Below are positions 7,954 to 16,122 of a stretch of 64,000 bases of DNA, piece after piece. Under the pieces are notes generated by a model. That model was not told the origin of the DNA, did not search any database, and saw nothing but the letters and a program-made list of their open reading frames with translations. Location: NCBI RefSeq assembly GCF_041929345.1, contig NZ_JBHFNQ010000013.1:81083-145082 (forward strand). Direction: 5' to 3'. Every line of letters starts with the position of its first letter. Within the stretch, counting starts at the first letter, position 1. The position numbers and the translations under genes were made by a program. This DNA is from Floridanema aerugineum. Its GTDB lineage: Bacteria > Cyanobacteriota > Cyanobacteriia > Cyanobacteriales > Aerosakkonemataceae.

Positions 7954-8982
7954 ATGCAGACTTACGAAAATCCAACTGTGAAATATGACTGGTGGGCGGG
8001 TAATGCCCGATTCGCCAACCTCAGCGGCTTATTTATTGCGGCTCACGTTGCCCAAGCCGCTTTGATTACCTTCTGGGCGGGAGCATTTACACTGTTTGAA
8101 ATTTCTTGGTTTGACCCAACTCGTGCGATGGGCGAACAAGGGCTGATTCTCTTACCTCACTTAGCGACCCTTGGCTTAGGTGTTGGTGATGGGGGAAAAG
8201 TTGTTGATACTTATCCCTTCTTTGTCGTCGGTGCAGTTCACCTGATTTCTTCAGCCGTACTAGGTGCAGGAGCATTGTTCCACACTCTCAGAGCACCAGA
8301 AGACTTGAAAACAGCCTCCGGTCAAGCCAAAAAATTCCATTTTGATTGGAACGATCCCAAACAATTAGGCATAATTTTGGGGCATCATCTCTTATTTTTG
8401 GGAGTAGGAGCCTTATTGCTAGTTGCTAAAGCAATGTATTGGGGCGGACTTTATGATGCGGCGAGTCAAACTGTTCGCATCGTCACTCAACCGACACTCG
8501 ATCCATTTGTAATCTACGGTTATCAAACTCACTTTGCTAGCGTTGATAACTTAGAAGACTTAGTTGGCGGTCACATTTATGTTGGTGTAATGTTGATTGC
8601 TGGAGGGATTTGGCATATCTTAGTTCCACCTTTGAAATGGGCAAAGAAAGTGTTAATCTTTTCCGGTGAAGCGATTCTTTCTTACTCGTTAGGTGGGATT
8701 GCTTTGGCTGGTTTTGTAGCGGCTTATTTCTGTGCTGTAAATACCCTAGCTTATCCAGTGGAATTTTACGGCCCAACCTTGACAATCAAAATGGGAATTA
8801 CGCCCTACTTTGCCGATACAGTGAACTTACCATTGGGCGATCATACCTCGCGTGCATGGTTAGCAAATGCTCACTTTTTCCTCGCTTTCTTCTTCTTACA
8901 GGGGCATTTGTGGCACGCACTTAGAGCAATGGGATTTGATTTTAAGCGAGTTGAAAAAGCTTTGAATTCTGTAGAAGTTTAA
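7954..8982 (+). CDS. isiA: iron-stress chlorophyll-binding protein IsiA (CP43')
   Basis: A 342-aa six-helix chlorophyll a antenna protein of the CP43/Pcb/IsiA family. The start at 7954 (MQTYENPTVKYDWWAGNARF) matches IsiA N-termini; an upstream TTG start adds 17 atypical residues. Conserved His ligands appear in the membrane segments (AAHVAQAALITFWAG, VVGAVHLISSAV, ILGHHLLFLGVG, HFFLAFFFLQGHLWHALRA). It lacks the large lumenal loop of CP43, as IsiA does. IsiA forms rings around photosystem I and is induced by iron limitation through Fur. It is first in the isi gene group, with flavodoxin downstream. Confidence 0.97.
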   Translation: MQTYENPTVKYDWWAGNARFANLSGLFIAAHVAQAALITFWAGAFTLFEISWFDPTRAMGEQGLILLPHLATLGLGVGDGGKVVDTYPFFVVGAVHLISSAVLGAGALFHTLRAPEDLKTASGQAKKFHFDWNDPKQLGIILGHHLLFLGVGALLLVAKAMYWGGLYDAASQTVRIVTQPTLDPFVIYGYQTHFASVDNLEDLVGGHIYVGVMLIAGGIWHILVPPLKWAKKVLIFSGEAILSYSLGGIALAGFVAAYFCAVNTLAYPVEFYGPTLTIKMGITPYFADTVNLPLGDHTSRAWLANAHFFLAFFFLQGHLWHALRAMGFDFKRVEKALNSVEV

Positions 8983-9000
8983 CTTCTTCTGGAAATCAAT

Positions 9001-9025
9001 AGATGAGTTATTTGTTAACTCATCT
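9001..9025 (+). terminator. stem-loop after isiA
   Basis: AGATGAGTTA pairs with TAACTCATCT (10-bp stem, 5-nt loop) 18 nt after the isiA stop. It has no long T-run, so it may be a partial terminator or a 3'-end stabiliser. That would fit the known excess of isiA mRNA over isiAB mRNA in cyanobacteria. Confidence 0.5.
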
Positions 9026-9168
9026 ACTCCTTATACCAACTCCGGGTTAGTTACCCCGATATCTTCTCCCTCTTTCCTCTGTGTCCTCTGCGTCCTCTGC
9101 GGTTCATTATAAAGGGAGTTTTTCACCCGGACTTAGTATTAGCCGATCCTCCTCACACTTTTTTAATT

Positions 9169-9369
9169 ATGAACTGTCCTTGCTGTTCTGGAAAACTATT
9201 GCGCCATATCAATGGAAAAGGTTTGTACTGGTATTGCCCTTCTTGTCGTCAAACAATGCCAGCTTCAGAAGATATGAATCGGCTATTGTTGCAACAAGAA
9301 AATTCTGCAAAACTGAATCATCAAATTTGGTTATACATTCTCATGCAGCCAAGGGAAAATGCTGCATAG
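9169..9369 (+). CDS. small zinc-ribbon protein in the isi cluster
   Basis: A 66-aa protein with two CxxC knuckles: CPCC at residues 3-6 and CPSC at 23-26, with the pattern GLYWYCPSCRQTMP between and around them. This is a short zinc-ribbon type that I recall as a family of small cyanobacterial proteins. It lies between isiA and isiB on the same strand, 51 bp before isiB. A longer overlapping ORF in another frame has no such signature. Function unknown; binding of Zn or Fe by the four cysteines is inferred. Confidence 0.7.
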   Translation: MNCPCCSGKLLRHINGKGLYWYCPSCRQTMPASEDMNRLLLQQENSAKLNHQIWLYILMQPRENAA

Positions 9370-9420
9370 TTTCTAGCCCTGCGGAAATGACAGAAACATT
9401 GAATTAAACTAGGAAAGAAA

Positions 9421-9933
9421 ATGGCAAAAGTTGGTTTATTTTACGGAACTCAAACCGGAAATACGGAAACGATCGCTGAATTAATTCAAAAAGAATTAGG
9501 TGGCGATGGCGTAGTTGATTTACATGATATTTCTAGTAGTGAAACTGGTGATTTTGATGATTACGAGTGCATCATCATCGGTTGTCCAACCTGGAATGTG
9601 GGAGAACTTCAAGCTGATTGGGAAGGCTTCTATGAGGAGTTAGAAAACATAGATTTTAATGGGAAGAAAGTCGCTTATTTTGGTGTTGGCGATCAAATTG
9701 GTTATGCTGATAACTTTCAAGATGCGCTGGGAATTTTAGAGGAAAAAATTGCATCCCTTGGCGGTAAAACCGTTGGCTATTGGTCTACAGATGGATATGA
9801 TTTTAACGAGTCGAAAGCAGTCAAAAATGGTAAGTTTGTGGGATTAGCGATCGATGAAGATAATCAATCAAATTTGACAGATAGCCGAGTCAAAACTTGG
9901 GTATCTCAACTGAAACGAGAGTTTGGCTTATAG
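9421..9933 (+). CDS. isiB: flavodoxin
   Basis: A 170-aa long-chain flavodoxin. The FMN phosphate loop is TQTGNTE (residues 10-16), the 50s loop is GCPTWNVGELQADW and the 90s loop is GVGDQIGYADNFQDA. It replaces ferredoxin as electron carrier from photosystem I under iron limitation. The position downstream of isiA, with a good AGGAAAGAAA before the ATG, fits the classical isiAB arrangement, here with a small zinc-ribbon gene inserted. Confidence 0.97.
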   Translation: MAKVGLFYGTQTGNTETIAELIQKELGGDGVVDLHDISSSETGDFDDYECIIIGCPTWNVGELQADWEGFYEELENIDFNGKKVAYFGVGDQIGYADNFQDALGILEEKIASLGGKTVGYWSTDGYDFNESKAVKNGKFVGLAIDEDNQSNLTDSRVKTWVSQLKREFGL

Positions 9934-9937
9934 ATTA

Positions 9938-9981
9938 AAAACCGGGTTTTTTGCTAATAATCTGCAAATAACCCCGGTTTT
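9938..9981 (+). terminator. hairpin between isiB and the hydrolase gene
   Basis: AAAACCGGG (9938-9946) and CCCGGTTTT (9973-9981) form a 9-bp stem just after the isiB stop, followed by TCTTACTTCTT. The loop of about 26 nt is long for an intrinsic terminator, so termination may be only partial. Confidence 0.5.
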
Positions 9982-10028
9982 CTTACTTCTTAAATTTGCA
10001 AAAATTGTCAACAAAAAGGAAATGTCTT

Positions 10029-10781
10029 ATGTCTTCATTACCGAATGCTTTATGGTTAAATGTTAGTCCAGCATTACAACAATTCGATCGCCCCCTGAAA
10101 ATTCATTTATCTCACCATGTTGCGATCGCTCAATGGGAATATTGCCAAACTCCCGACGAACCAATGTCTTTAGAAATAGCAATAGATTTGCTAGATGATT
10201 ATTTGAAGAATCAAAATAGACCAGTAGATTTAATTGGACATAGTACCAGCGGGTTATTAGGATTGCTTTATGCACATAAACATCCAGAAAAAGTGCGATC
10301 GCTCACACTTCTTTCCGTCGGTCCTTATCCTGCTGTTGATTGGCAAGCTCATTATTACGCACAATTGCAAAAGCTTCCTTGTTCCCGTGAAATCCTGTTA
10401 AACCAGATGGTAATTAACTTATTTGGACATCAATCTCCTGGAATTATTAGAGAAATTTTGCAAATATTAGAACAGGATCTCATGATTTCTTTATCTCCGC
10501 ATACTTTGTTTAGACGAGTTAGTTTTTCACCCAGCAAAGTATCAGTTCCAATGTTAGTTTGCGGTAGTGCAGATGATATTATTGTTGACCCTTATTCATT
10601 GGAGGGATGGCAAACTTGGTTAAAGACAGGCGATCGAATTTGGCAATGTCCCAAAGGGCGTTATTTCTTCCACTATTTCCATCCACAAAAAGTCTGCGAA
10701 CAAATAGTTGACTTTTGGGATTTACCGTCTTTATCTCAAGACAGAAATGCCAGTTTTGCCAATCTCAAAGTTAGTTTGTAA
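10029..10781 (+). CDS. isiC: alpha/beta hydrolase, IsiC-like
   Basis: A 250-aa alpha/beta hydrolase. The nucleophile elbow is GHSTSG (Ser 72). A candidate acid is in CGSADDIIVDP and a candidate His in the FHYFHP segment near the C-terminus. I chose the ATG at 10029 because AAAAAGGA lies 8 nt upstream; the longer ORF start is less supported. Some cyanobacteria carry isiABC with a hydrolase as third gene, and the position here matches. The symbol rests on family and order, not on sequence comparison. Substrate unknown. Confidence 0.75.
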   Translation: MSSLPNALWLNVSPALQQFDRPLKIHLSHHVAIAQWEYCQTPDEPMSLEIAIDLLDDYLKNQNRPVDLIGHSTSGLLGLLYAHKHPEKVRSLTLLSVGPYPAVDWQAHYYAQLQKLPCSREILLNQMVINLFGHQSPGIIREILQILEQDLMISLSPHTLFRRVSFSPSKVSVPMLVCGSADDIIVDPYSLEGWQTWLKTGDRIWQCPKGRYFFHYFHPQKVCEQIVDFWDLPSLSQDRNASFANLKVSL

Positions 10782-10800
10782 ACCAGGAATTGAGGTAGTG

Positions 10801-11133
10801 ATGATTGATTCAGCTTCTACATCAACAGCTTGTTTTCCAGTAATTCCCTTTTGTCCGATTTTGATTTGGCTAGTATTAGTTGGCTTTTTCCTAGCAATTA
10901 GTTTAGCGGTACATGATGGAATTACCAGATTAAAACGGCTGCATGAAATTCCCTGTACTCGCTGTGCTTTTTTTACTGGAGATTATCGTTTGAAATGTAC
11001 AGTACATCCCTGTAAAGCTTTATCTGAAGAGGCAATTAATTGTTTAGATTATGAACCCGCAGTGCCACAACCTATTTGTTTGTTTCAGAAAAGTTCGGGG
11101 AAAAACTGTCTGTCTCAATCACGTAATTGCTAA
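10801..11133 (+). CDS. Cys-rich single-span membrane protein of the isi cluster
   Basis: A 110-aa protein with one transmembrane segment (PILIWLVLVGFFLAISLAV, about residues 17-35) followed by a soluble domain with CTRCAFF, LKCTVHPC and NCLDYEP motifs. The start at 10801 has GAGG 5 nt upstream; a longer ORF runs back into the hydrolase gene. I recall cyanobacterial membrane proteins of similar layout but cannot assign a function. The spaced cysteines after a CxxC suggest metal or Fe-S binding. It is probably co-transcribed with the isiC-like gene 19 bp upstream. Confidence 0.6.
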   Translation: MIDSASTSTACFPVIPFCPILIWLVLVGFFLAISLAVHDGITRLKRLHEIPCTRCAFFTGDYRLKCTVHPCKALSEEAINCLDYEPAVPQPICLFQKSSGKNCLSQSRNC

Positions 11134-11150
11134 ATTTTGAGGAATTAACT

Positions 11151-11193
11151 ATGACTGCAACTCTCCCAGGAATGGCAAGAAACCCAATTAAAA
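11151..11193 (+). pseudogene. 5' remnant of a truncated gene
   Basis: A GAGGA site is followed by ATG and about 14 codons (MTATLPGMARNPIKI), after which the frame runs antisense into the MFS gene and stops at 11246. A good ribosome site with no gene behind it suggests that a downstream gene was cut off when the siderophore module joined here. The original gene cannot be named. Confidence 0.3.
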
Positions 11194-12381
11194 TTAGTGA
11201 CTGTCTTTGTACACTTTGGGAATCAAAAACACACTTGATAAACTGACAACTACACCGATGATTAACGTGAGTGTATATCCGATCGCATCAGCCACCATTC
11301 CACCCAGAACTGTAGTAGCAACCACACCCACAAACGCGACGGAAATTTGAGTCGTATAATCAGTACCTGCGGTAGTAGGATTGCTGCGATCCATCATGGC
11401 GGTGAGGAGGGCGGTGTATGCCATACTTTGTAACCCACTGACGAGAATGCACACCGCGTAAAGGATGGACGGACTCGCAACACCAGCAGCCGGTAAGATG
11501 TACGACAGCGCAGCAACGTTGGCAATAACGCCAAAGGTGATGAGCGATCGCTTACGCCCCCACCGTGCGATCAGCACTCCTGCCATCAACGCAGCGATGA
11601 TTCTAGCAATGTAGCTGACTACACCCAATAACCAACCAATGTCAGATAAAGACAAACCACGATCGACTAACAGGGGACGAATTAACGTACCCGAAACATT
11701 TTCGCTAATCATATACAGCAGCACTACCAGTAGCCATAACCCCATCTTTGGACGAGAGAAGAAGCGAATAAACGGCTGAAGGTAGGATTTGAGCGTGGTA
11801 GATTGTGCGGCTGGATAATGGTGTTCTTGATGAAACAGGATAGGGATTAAACACAGCAGCAAGGCGATCGCCATTGTCAGCAGCGTAGTCCGAAATCCGG
11901 CTTTCTCTAGTAAAATCAGGGCGGCACCTCCACCAATAATGGCTCCCAAAAAATTGCCACTCGCTTGAATCGCGTTGCCAATACCACGCTCTTGAGGTAG
12001 AAGTAAGTTAACCGCTAAAGCATCCGTAGCAATATCCTGGCTGGAAGAAAATAAGAAAGCTAAAAACATACAGACAAGTAATCCGGTGATGTTTGTCTGT
12101 ACATCTAGAGAAGCTGTCACCAGCAGCGTTACAATCAACAAACTTTGAAAACCAATAATCCAACCCCGGTAATGTCCTAATTTAGGCAGGCGGTAGCGAT
12201 CGACCAGGGGCGACCAAAGAAACTTCAAGGCAGACGGAACGATCAGGAAACCCAAAAAGCCGATCGCGCCGAGTGACATATTCTGTTGTCGCATCAACAC
12301 CGGAACAGTCTGGATAAAAAACGTGGTTGGAATGTACTGGGAGATATAAAGACTGGCAAGCAGAATTAGTTTCGTTTTCAT
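11194..12381 (-). CDS. RhtX/FptX-like MFS permease (siderophore uptake)
   Basis: A 395-aa AmpG-like major facilitator with about 12 hydrophobic segments. Recognisable family features are the N-terminal SLYISQYIPTTFF, LWSPLVDRYR, the SSSQDIATDALAVNLL motif in TM4-5, and RWGRKRSL in the central loop. AmpG-related RhtX/FptX permeases carry ferric siderophores across the inner membrane. The gene follows a TonB receptor gene by 17 bp on the same strand, which supports that assignment over peptidoglycan recycling. Substrate unknown. Confidence 0.75.
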   Translation of the reverse strand: MKTKLILLASLYISQYIPTTFFIQTVPVLMRQQNMSLGAIGFLGFLIVPSALKFLWSPLVDRYRLPKLGHYRGWIIGFQSLLIVTLLVTASLDVQTNITGLLVCMFLAFLFSSSQDIATDALAVNLLLPQERGIGNAIQASGNFLGAIIGGGAALILLEKAGFRTTLLTMAIALLLCLIPILFHQEHHYPAAQSTTLKSYLQPFIRFFSRPKMGLWLLVVLLYMISENVSGTLIRPLLVDRGLSLSDIGWLLGVVSYIARIIAALMAGVLIARWGRKRSLITFGVIANVAALSYILPAAGVASPSILYAVCILVSGLQSMAYTALLTAMMDRSNPTTAGTDYTTQISVAFVGVVATTVLGGMVADAIGYTLTLIIGVVVSLSSVFLIPKVYKDSH

Positions 12382-12398
12382 AAAAATAGCCAGTTTTC

Positions 12399-14951
12399 CT
12401 AGAAATTTGCCCGAACTTGAAAACCATAAGTAACTGGTTCACCAAATCCTGCTGTTACATTGGGCGGTGGGAATTGGAATCCAGAAGTAATGTAGCGAGT
12501 ATCGAATAAATTGTTAGCAAAGACATAAATACCATAATTGCGCCATTCATAACCTAGACGCAAATTGACGATCGCGAATGGGTCTTGCTTCACCTGATTG
12601 GCATCATCAAAATACGTTGTGCCATAGCCCCGCAACTCGGCACGGGCAAAAATACCGATGGGACTGCGATACTGCAACGCTAAGTTGTAAGTAATATCTG
12701 GTGCAAAAGGAACGCGATTATCGCTGAAGTCGCTTCCTAGCAGGGGATTTTTGTACCTTGTGAATTGGCTATTTACGTAACCAAATCCAGCAGTAATATC
12801 CAATCCTCTTGTCACTTTTGCGCCCAGTTCAAATTCCAGCCCAGTTGCTTTCACGTCAGCACTGGCAATATTTCTAAAGAAGCCAAATTCATCAACCAGC
12901 AACACTTGATAGCCGTCAACATCATTGTGAAACACAGACAAGTTTGCGATTAAGCGATCGCCAAACCAAGAAGATTTCACCCCAACTTCGTAAGTCCAGG
13001 TCTTTTCTTCCTGATAGCGCCGGATGTCTTCCGTATCGGCGCGATAGTTGAAACCACTCGGTCGGTAGCCTTTGGCGATCGTGGCATACGCCATTACATT
13101 CCGGCTAAAGCGGTATTGCAGCCCAAACCGAGGGATGACTTCACTGCTACTATCTTCTGTCTGAATTCTTGGATTTAAGATTGTCACGCTGTCTGCCGCT
13201 GCAAAAATGCGACGGCGATCGATGTCGTAATCCGATGTCTCATACCGCAACCCAACAAATAGGGTGAGGGGCTCGATCGGCTTGTAGTCAATCTGTCCAA
13301 ACACCGCATAAGTATTGCGATCCAGTTCGGCAATCACTCGATTTTGTCCAGCAGAAGGCAAGCCAAATCGGGCAGCGCCAAGAGCGGTATATTCAAAGGC
13401 ATCATTGTCAACATTAAACCCTCTTCGCTCGTAATATCCACCGATTAACCACTTGAAGCGGTCGGCATTTGCAGGTGACTGAAATCGAATTTCTTGCGTC
13501 CATACTGTCGAGTTGAAGTCAATGACCGAGCGAGCAAGATCGAGCGGTGGAGCGAAACTATCACCCGACAAAACTTCTTGATTGCTGAAGCGCCGTGCGG
13601 TAATCGAGGTAGCCCGAAAGCCAGTGCCATTGTAGCCAACTCTCAATGCTTGAGTATTGCTGTTGAGTCGAACGAATCCATCAACCGCTTTAAAGGTTTC
13701 AAAGGGATCGTCAGCATCCTGTCGGGTAAATACAGGATCGCCGTCGTTAGTGTTATTGACATAAGTGTTGAAGGAAACATTCCATTCCCGTGAGGGAGTC
13801 CACAAAAGTTGCGCCCGTCCCAAGATTTGTTCGCGTTCGCCCACTGTGCGATCGAGGGTTTCATTTGAGAATACACCATCCCGTGCTTGATAGGCTCCTG
13901 CTAATCGAAATGCCAGTCGATCGCGAATAATCGCATTACTGTAAGAGAGTTGTGCTTCCCGGAAGTTATAGTTACCATAACCTCCTGCGATGCGAAGTTC
14001 TGAAAAATTGGTTGGCCCACGAGAAACGATGTTAACCACCCCAGCAGGGCTACTTCTGCCATACAAGGTACTCTGGGGGCCTCGCAGCACCTCAACTCGC
14101 TCCAAGTCCAGCAATCCCAAGTCTATGAAAGCACCGAAATCAAAGGGAACATCATCAATGTAATAGCCAACGCTATCCTGACTAACTAAAAAGTTAAAGT
14201 TGTTCAGACCACGAATGCTGTAGTAACTAAAGTCAGAGCCTCCAGCATTGGTTGGGAAAAAGCTGAAGTTGGGCGTGTTGTTAGCAATTTCTTGAAGCGA
14301 ATTAATTTGGGCATCTTCCAAGGTTTGTTGAGGAATTACCGTTAGGCTAATGGGTACTTCTTGAGCAGGTTCAGGTCGTTTCTGTGCTGTTACAACGATT
14401 TCTATTTCTTCTTGCTGTGTCAGACTCAAAATCAACCCTTGTTGACCCGAAACCACTTTACCCACTGGTGTTCCCGTGCTTCCAGTGACTATGACTCGCA
14501 CGCTGTTAGGTGTAGCATTAGTCACATCGATTGAGGTAATGCCCTCAACAGGGTTTTCCTGACGAAATTCCTTGCCTTCTGGCAACTGCAACTGAGCGTT
14601 GGGAATGTCAACAATTAGGTTGTTTCCTTCTTTGGAGGTAGAACCTTGAAGTGCCTTACCTCCTGCATCTAGGATGACATCAATGCCATTAGCTGTTGAA
14701 TTGAGTCGCACGCCCGTTATTTGAATTGGAGATTGGGAATCGGGAACGGGAGTTGAAGACTGAGACAGCCACTCTTTAATAGTGGTGGCTGGGCGATCGA
14801 TTTCGTTAAGTCGGGGAATTTGGGTTATGGGAGATTGAGAGTTGGAACTCTCTTGGCTCTCTTGCACCACATCAGCTTTTGCCGGGAAAGCTACAAAGAC
14901 TGACACGGCAAAACCCAGCCGCATCCAATTGGATAACTTCTGTCGCTGCAC
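12399..14951 (-). CDS. AMIN-domain TonB-dependent siderophore receptor
   Basis: An 850-aa outer-membrane receptor. It has a signal peptide (residues 1-26, ending AFPAKA), an AMIN domain at about 72-180 (a typical cyanobacterial N-terminal addition), a TonB-box-like EIVVTAQKR, a plug domain at about 195-315 (SIRGLNNFN, ERVEVLRGPQSTLYG), then a 22-strand-type barrel ending in aromatic QVRANF. It heads an operon with the RhtX/FptX-like permease. TonB, ExbB and ExbD are encoded nearby, giving a full outer- to inner-membrane route. TACGTCAA is repeated at 15012-15029 upstream and could be an operator. Confidence 0.92.
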   Translation of the reverse strand: MQRQKLSNWMRLGFAVSVFVAFPAKADVVQESQESSNSQSPITQIPRLNEIDRPATTIKEWLSQSSTPVPDSQSPIQITGVRLNSTANGIDVILDAGGKALQGSTSKEGNNLIVDIPNAQLQLPEGKEFRQENPVEGITSIDVTNATPNSVRVIVTGSTGTPVGKVVSGQQGLILSLTQQEEIEIVVTAQKRPEPAQEVPISLTVIPQQTLEDAQINSLQEIANNTPNFSFFPTNAGGSDFSYYSIRGLNNFNFLVSQDSVGYYIDDVPFDFGAFIDLGLLDLERVEVLRGPQSTLYGRSSPAGVVNIVSRGPTNFSELRIAGGYGNYNFREAQLSYSNAIIRDRLAFRLAGAYQARDGVFSNETLDRTVGEREQILGRAQLLWTPSREWNVSFNTYVNNTNDGDPVFTRQDADDPFETFKAVDGFVRLNSNTQALRVGYNGTGFRATSITARRFSNQEVLSGDSFAPPLDLARSVIDFNSTVWTQEIRFQSPANADRFKWLIGGYYERRGFNVDNDAFEYTALGAARFGLPSAGQNRVIAELDRNTYAVFGQIDYKPIEPLTLFVGLRYETSDYDIDRRRIFAAADSVTILNPRIQTEDSSSEVIPRFGLQYRFSRNVMAYATIAKGYRPSGFNYRADTEDIRRYQEEKTWTYEVGVKSSWFGDRLIANLSVFHNDVDGYQVLLVDEFGFFRNIASADVKATGLEFELGAKVTRGLDITAGFGYVNSQFTRYKNPLLGSDFSDNRVPFAPDITYNLALQYRSPIGIFARAELRGYGTTYFDDANQVKQDPFAIVNLRLGYEWRNYGIYVFANNLFDTRYITSGFQFPPPNVTAGFGEPVTYGFQVRANF

Positions 14952-15070
14952 TTAAATTCCTCACACCCTTAATTGCACACTGTATCCAGTACACAGTCCT
15001 TGAAAATACTTACGTCAAGATACGTCAATTAACTGTTCGCGTCAAACGACAGACTGTCAAACTTTTACTT

Positions 15071-16114
15071 CTAATTCTGAAACTTACCCTCCTGCCAATT
15101 ACCTTGCAACCTTGTCCCATCAGCATAAATATAAACCCCTGTTCCGTGTTTATCTCCGTTACGAAATTCGCCATCATAACTATCACCATTGGCGTATTTA
15201 CAGACAGCTTTACCATTTAAATTCCCGGCACTAAATTGTCCTTCACATCGATCGCCATTAGCAAACACATAAATTCCCCTACCATGAAACTTCCCTTGCT
15301 GAAAATCTCCTTCATAACGGTTATTATTAGCAAAAGTGAAAACTCCCTTGCCATTAAATTGACCCTCTTTAAATTCCCCTTTGTAAGTACCTTCTTTAGC
15401 TATGGTAAAAGTTCCTTGTCCTTCCGGTTTACCATTACGAAAAGTCCCTTCATAACGATTCCCATTAGGATATTCTCTTACTCCTGTACCATTGAACTGT
15501 CCATTAGTAAATTCCCCTTTGTAACTACCACCATCGGCAAAAGTATAAACTCCTTTACCACTTGGTTGGTTATTACTTAATTCACCTTCGTAACGGTTGC
15601 CATTGGCATAAATACAGCTGCCAGTACCGCTAATTTGACCATTAGCAACATTTCCCGAACATTTGTTTCCATTTGGAAAAATGTAAGTTCCTTTACCATC
15701 AGGAACACCATCTTTAAATTGTCCTTCGTAACGACCACCATTGGCTGTAATATAAACTCCGTTACCATTCGGTTTGCCATTACTAAATTCGCCTTCATAG
15801 CGATCGCCATCGGGATATTCCCAAACTCCTTTTCCATTAATTCGATCGTCTTTAAATTCTCCGGTATAACGGCTTTTATCTGCGAAAGTATAAACTCCTT
15901 TACCTTCTTTTTTGCCGTTGACGAAAGTGCCCTCGTAGCGATCGCCATTTCCATACTGACAAACACTTTTCCCATTCAATAGACCGTTAGTAATTTCTCC
16001 CTCACAACGACCGCCATCAGGCAAATTAATCACAGCTGCTTGACCAACTAAAGGAGAAGCAATTACAGCACAAGCAATGAGAAATCCCATTCCAAATTTT
16101 GACATTAATTTCAC
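15071..16114 (-). CDS. secreted MORN-repeat protein
   Basis: A 347-aa protein with a signal peptide (about residues 1-26, ending VGQAA) and then about 13 MORN repeats of 23 residues, of the form GxGVYxFADGxRYEGEFxNG. Several repeats contain paired cysteines (CEGEI, CQYGNG, CSGNV, CIYANG), so disulfides are possible in the periplasm or cell surface. The gene follows tonB with a gap of 8 bp on the same strand, so the two are probably co-transcribed. MORN repeats bind lipids or form rods; a role beside TonB is unusual and unproven. Confidence 0.88.
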   Translation of the reverse strand: MKLMSKFGMGFLIACAVIASPLVGQAAVINLPDGGRCEGEITNGLLNGKSVCQYGNGDRYEGTFVNGKKEGKGVYTFADKSRYTGEFKDDRINGKGVWEYPDGDRYEGEFSNGKPNGNGVYITANGGRYEGQFKDGVPDGKGTYIFPNGNKCSGNVANGQISGTGSCIYANGNRYEGELSNNQPSGKGVYTFADGGSYKGEFTNGQFNGTGVREYPNGNRYEGTFRNGKPEGQGTFTIAKEGTYKGEFKEGQFNGKGVFTFANNNRYEGDFQQGKFHGRGIYVFANGDRCEGQFSAGNLNGKAVCKYANGDSYDGEFRNGDKHGTGVYIYADGTRLQGNWQEGKFQN

Positions 16115-16122
16115 CCTAAAAA

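Noticed and set aside
9081..9407. 108-aa ORF overlapping the small zinc-ribbon gene
   Set aside because: The 66-aa frame has the paired CxxC motifs and correct spacing to isiB; the longer frame has low-complexity Ser-rich sequence.
15236..15982. Plus- and minus-strand ORFs inside the MORN gene
   Set aside because: They are shadows produced by the 69-bp MORN repeat period.
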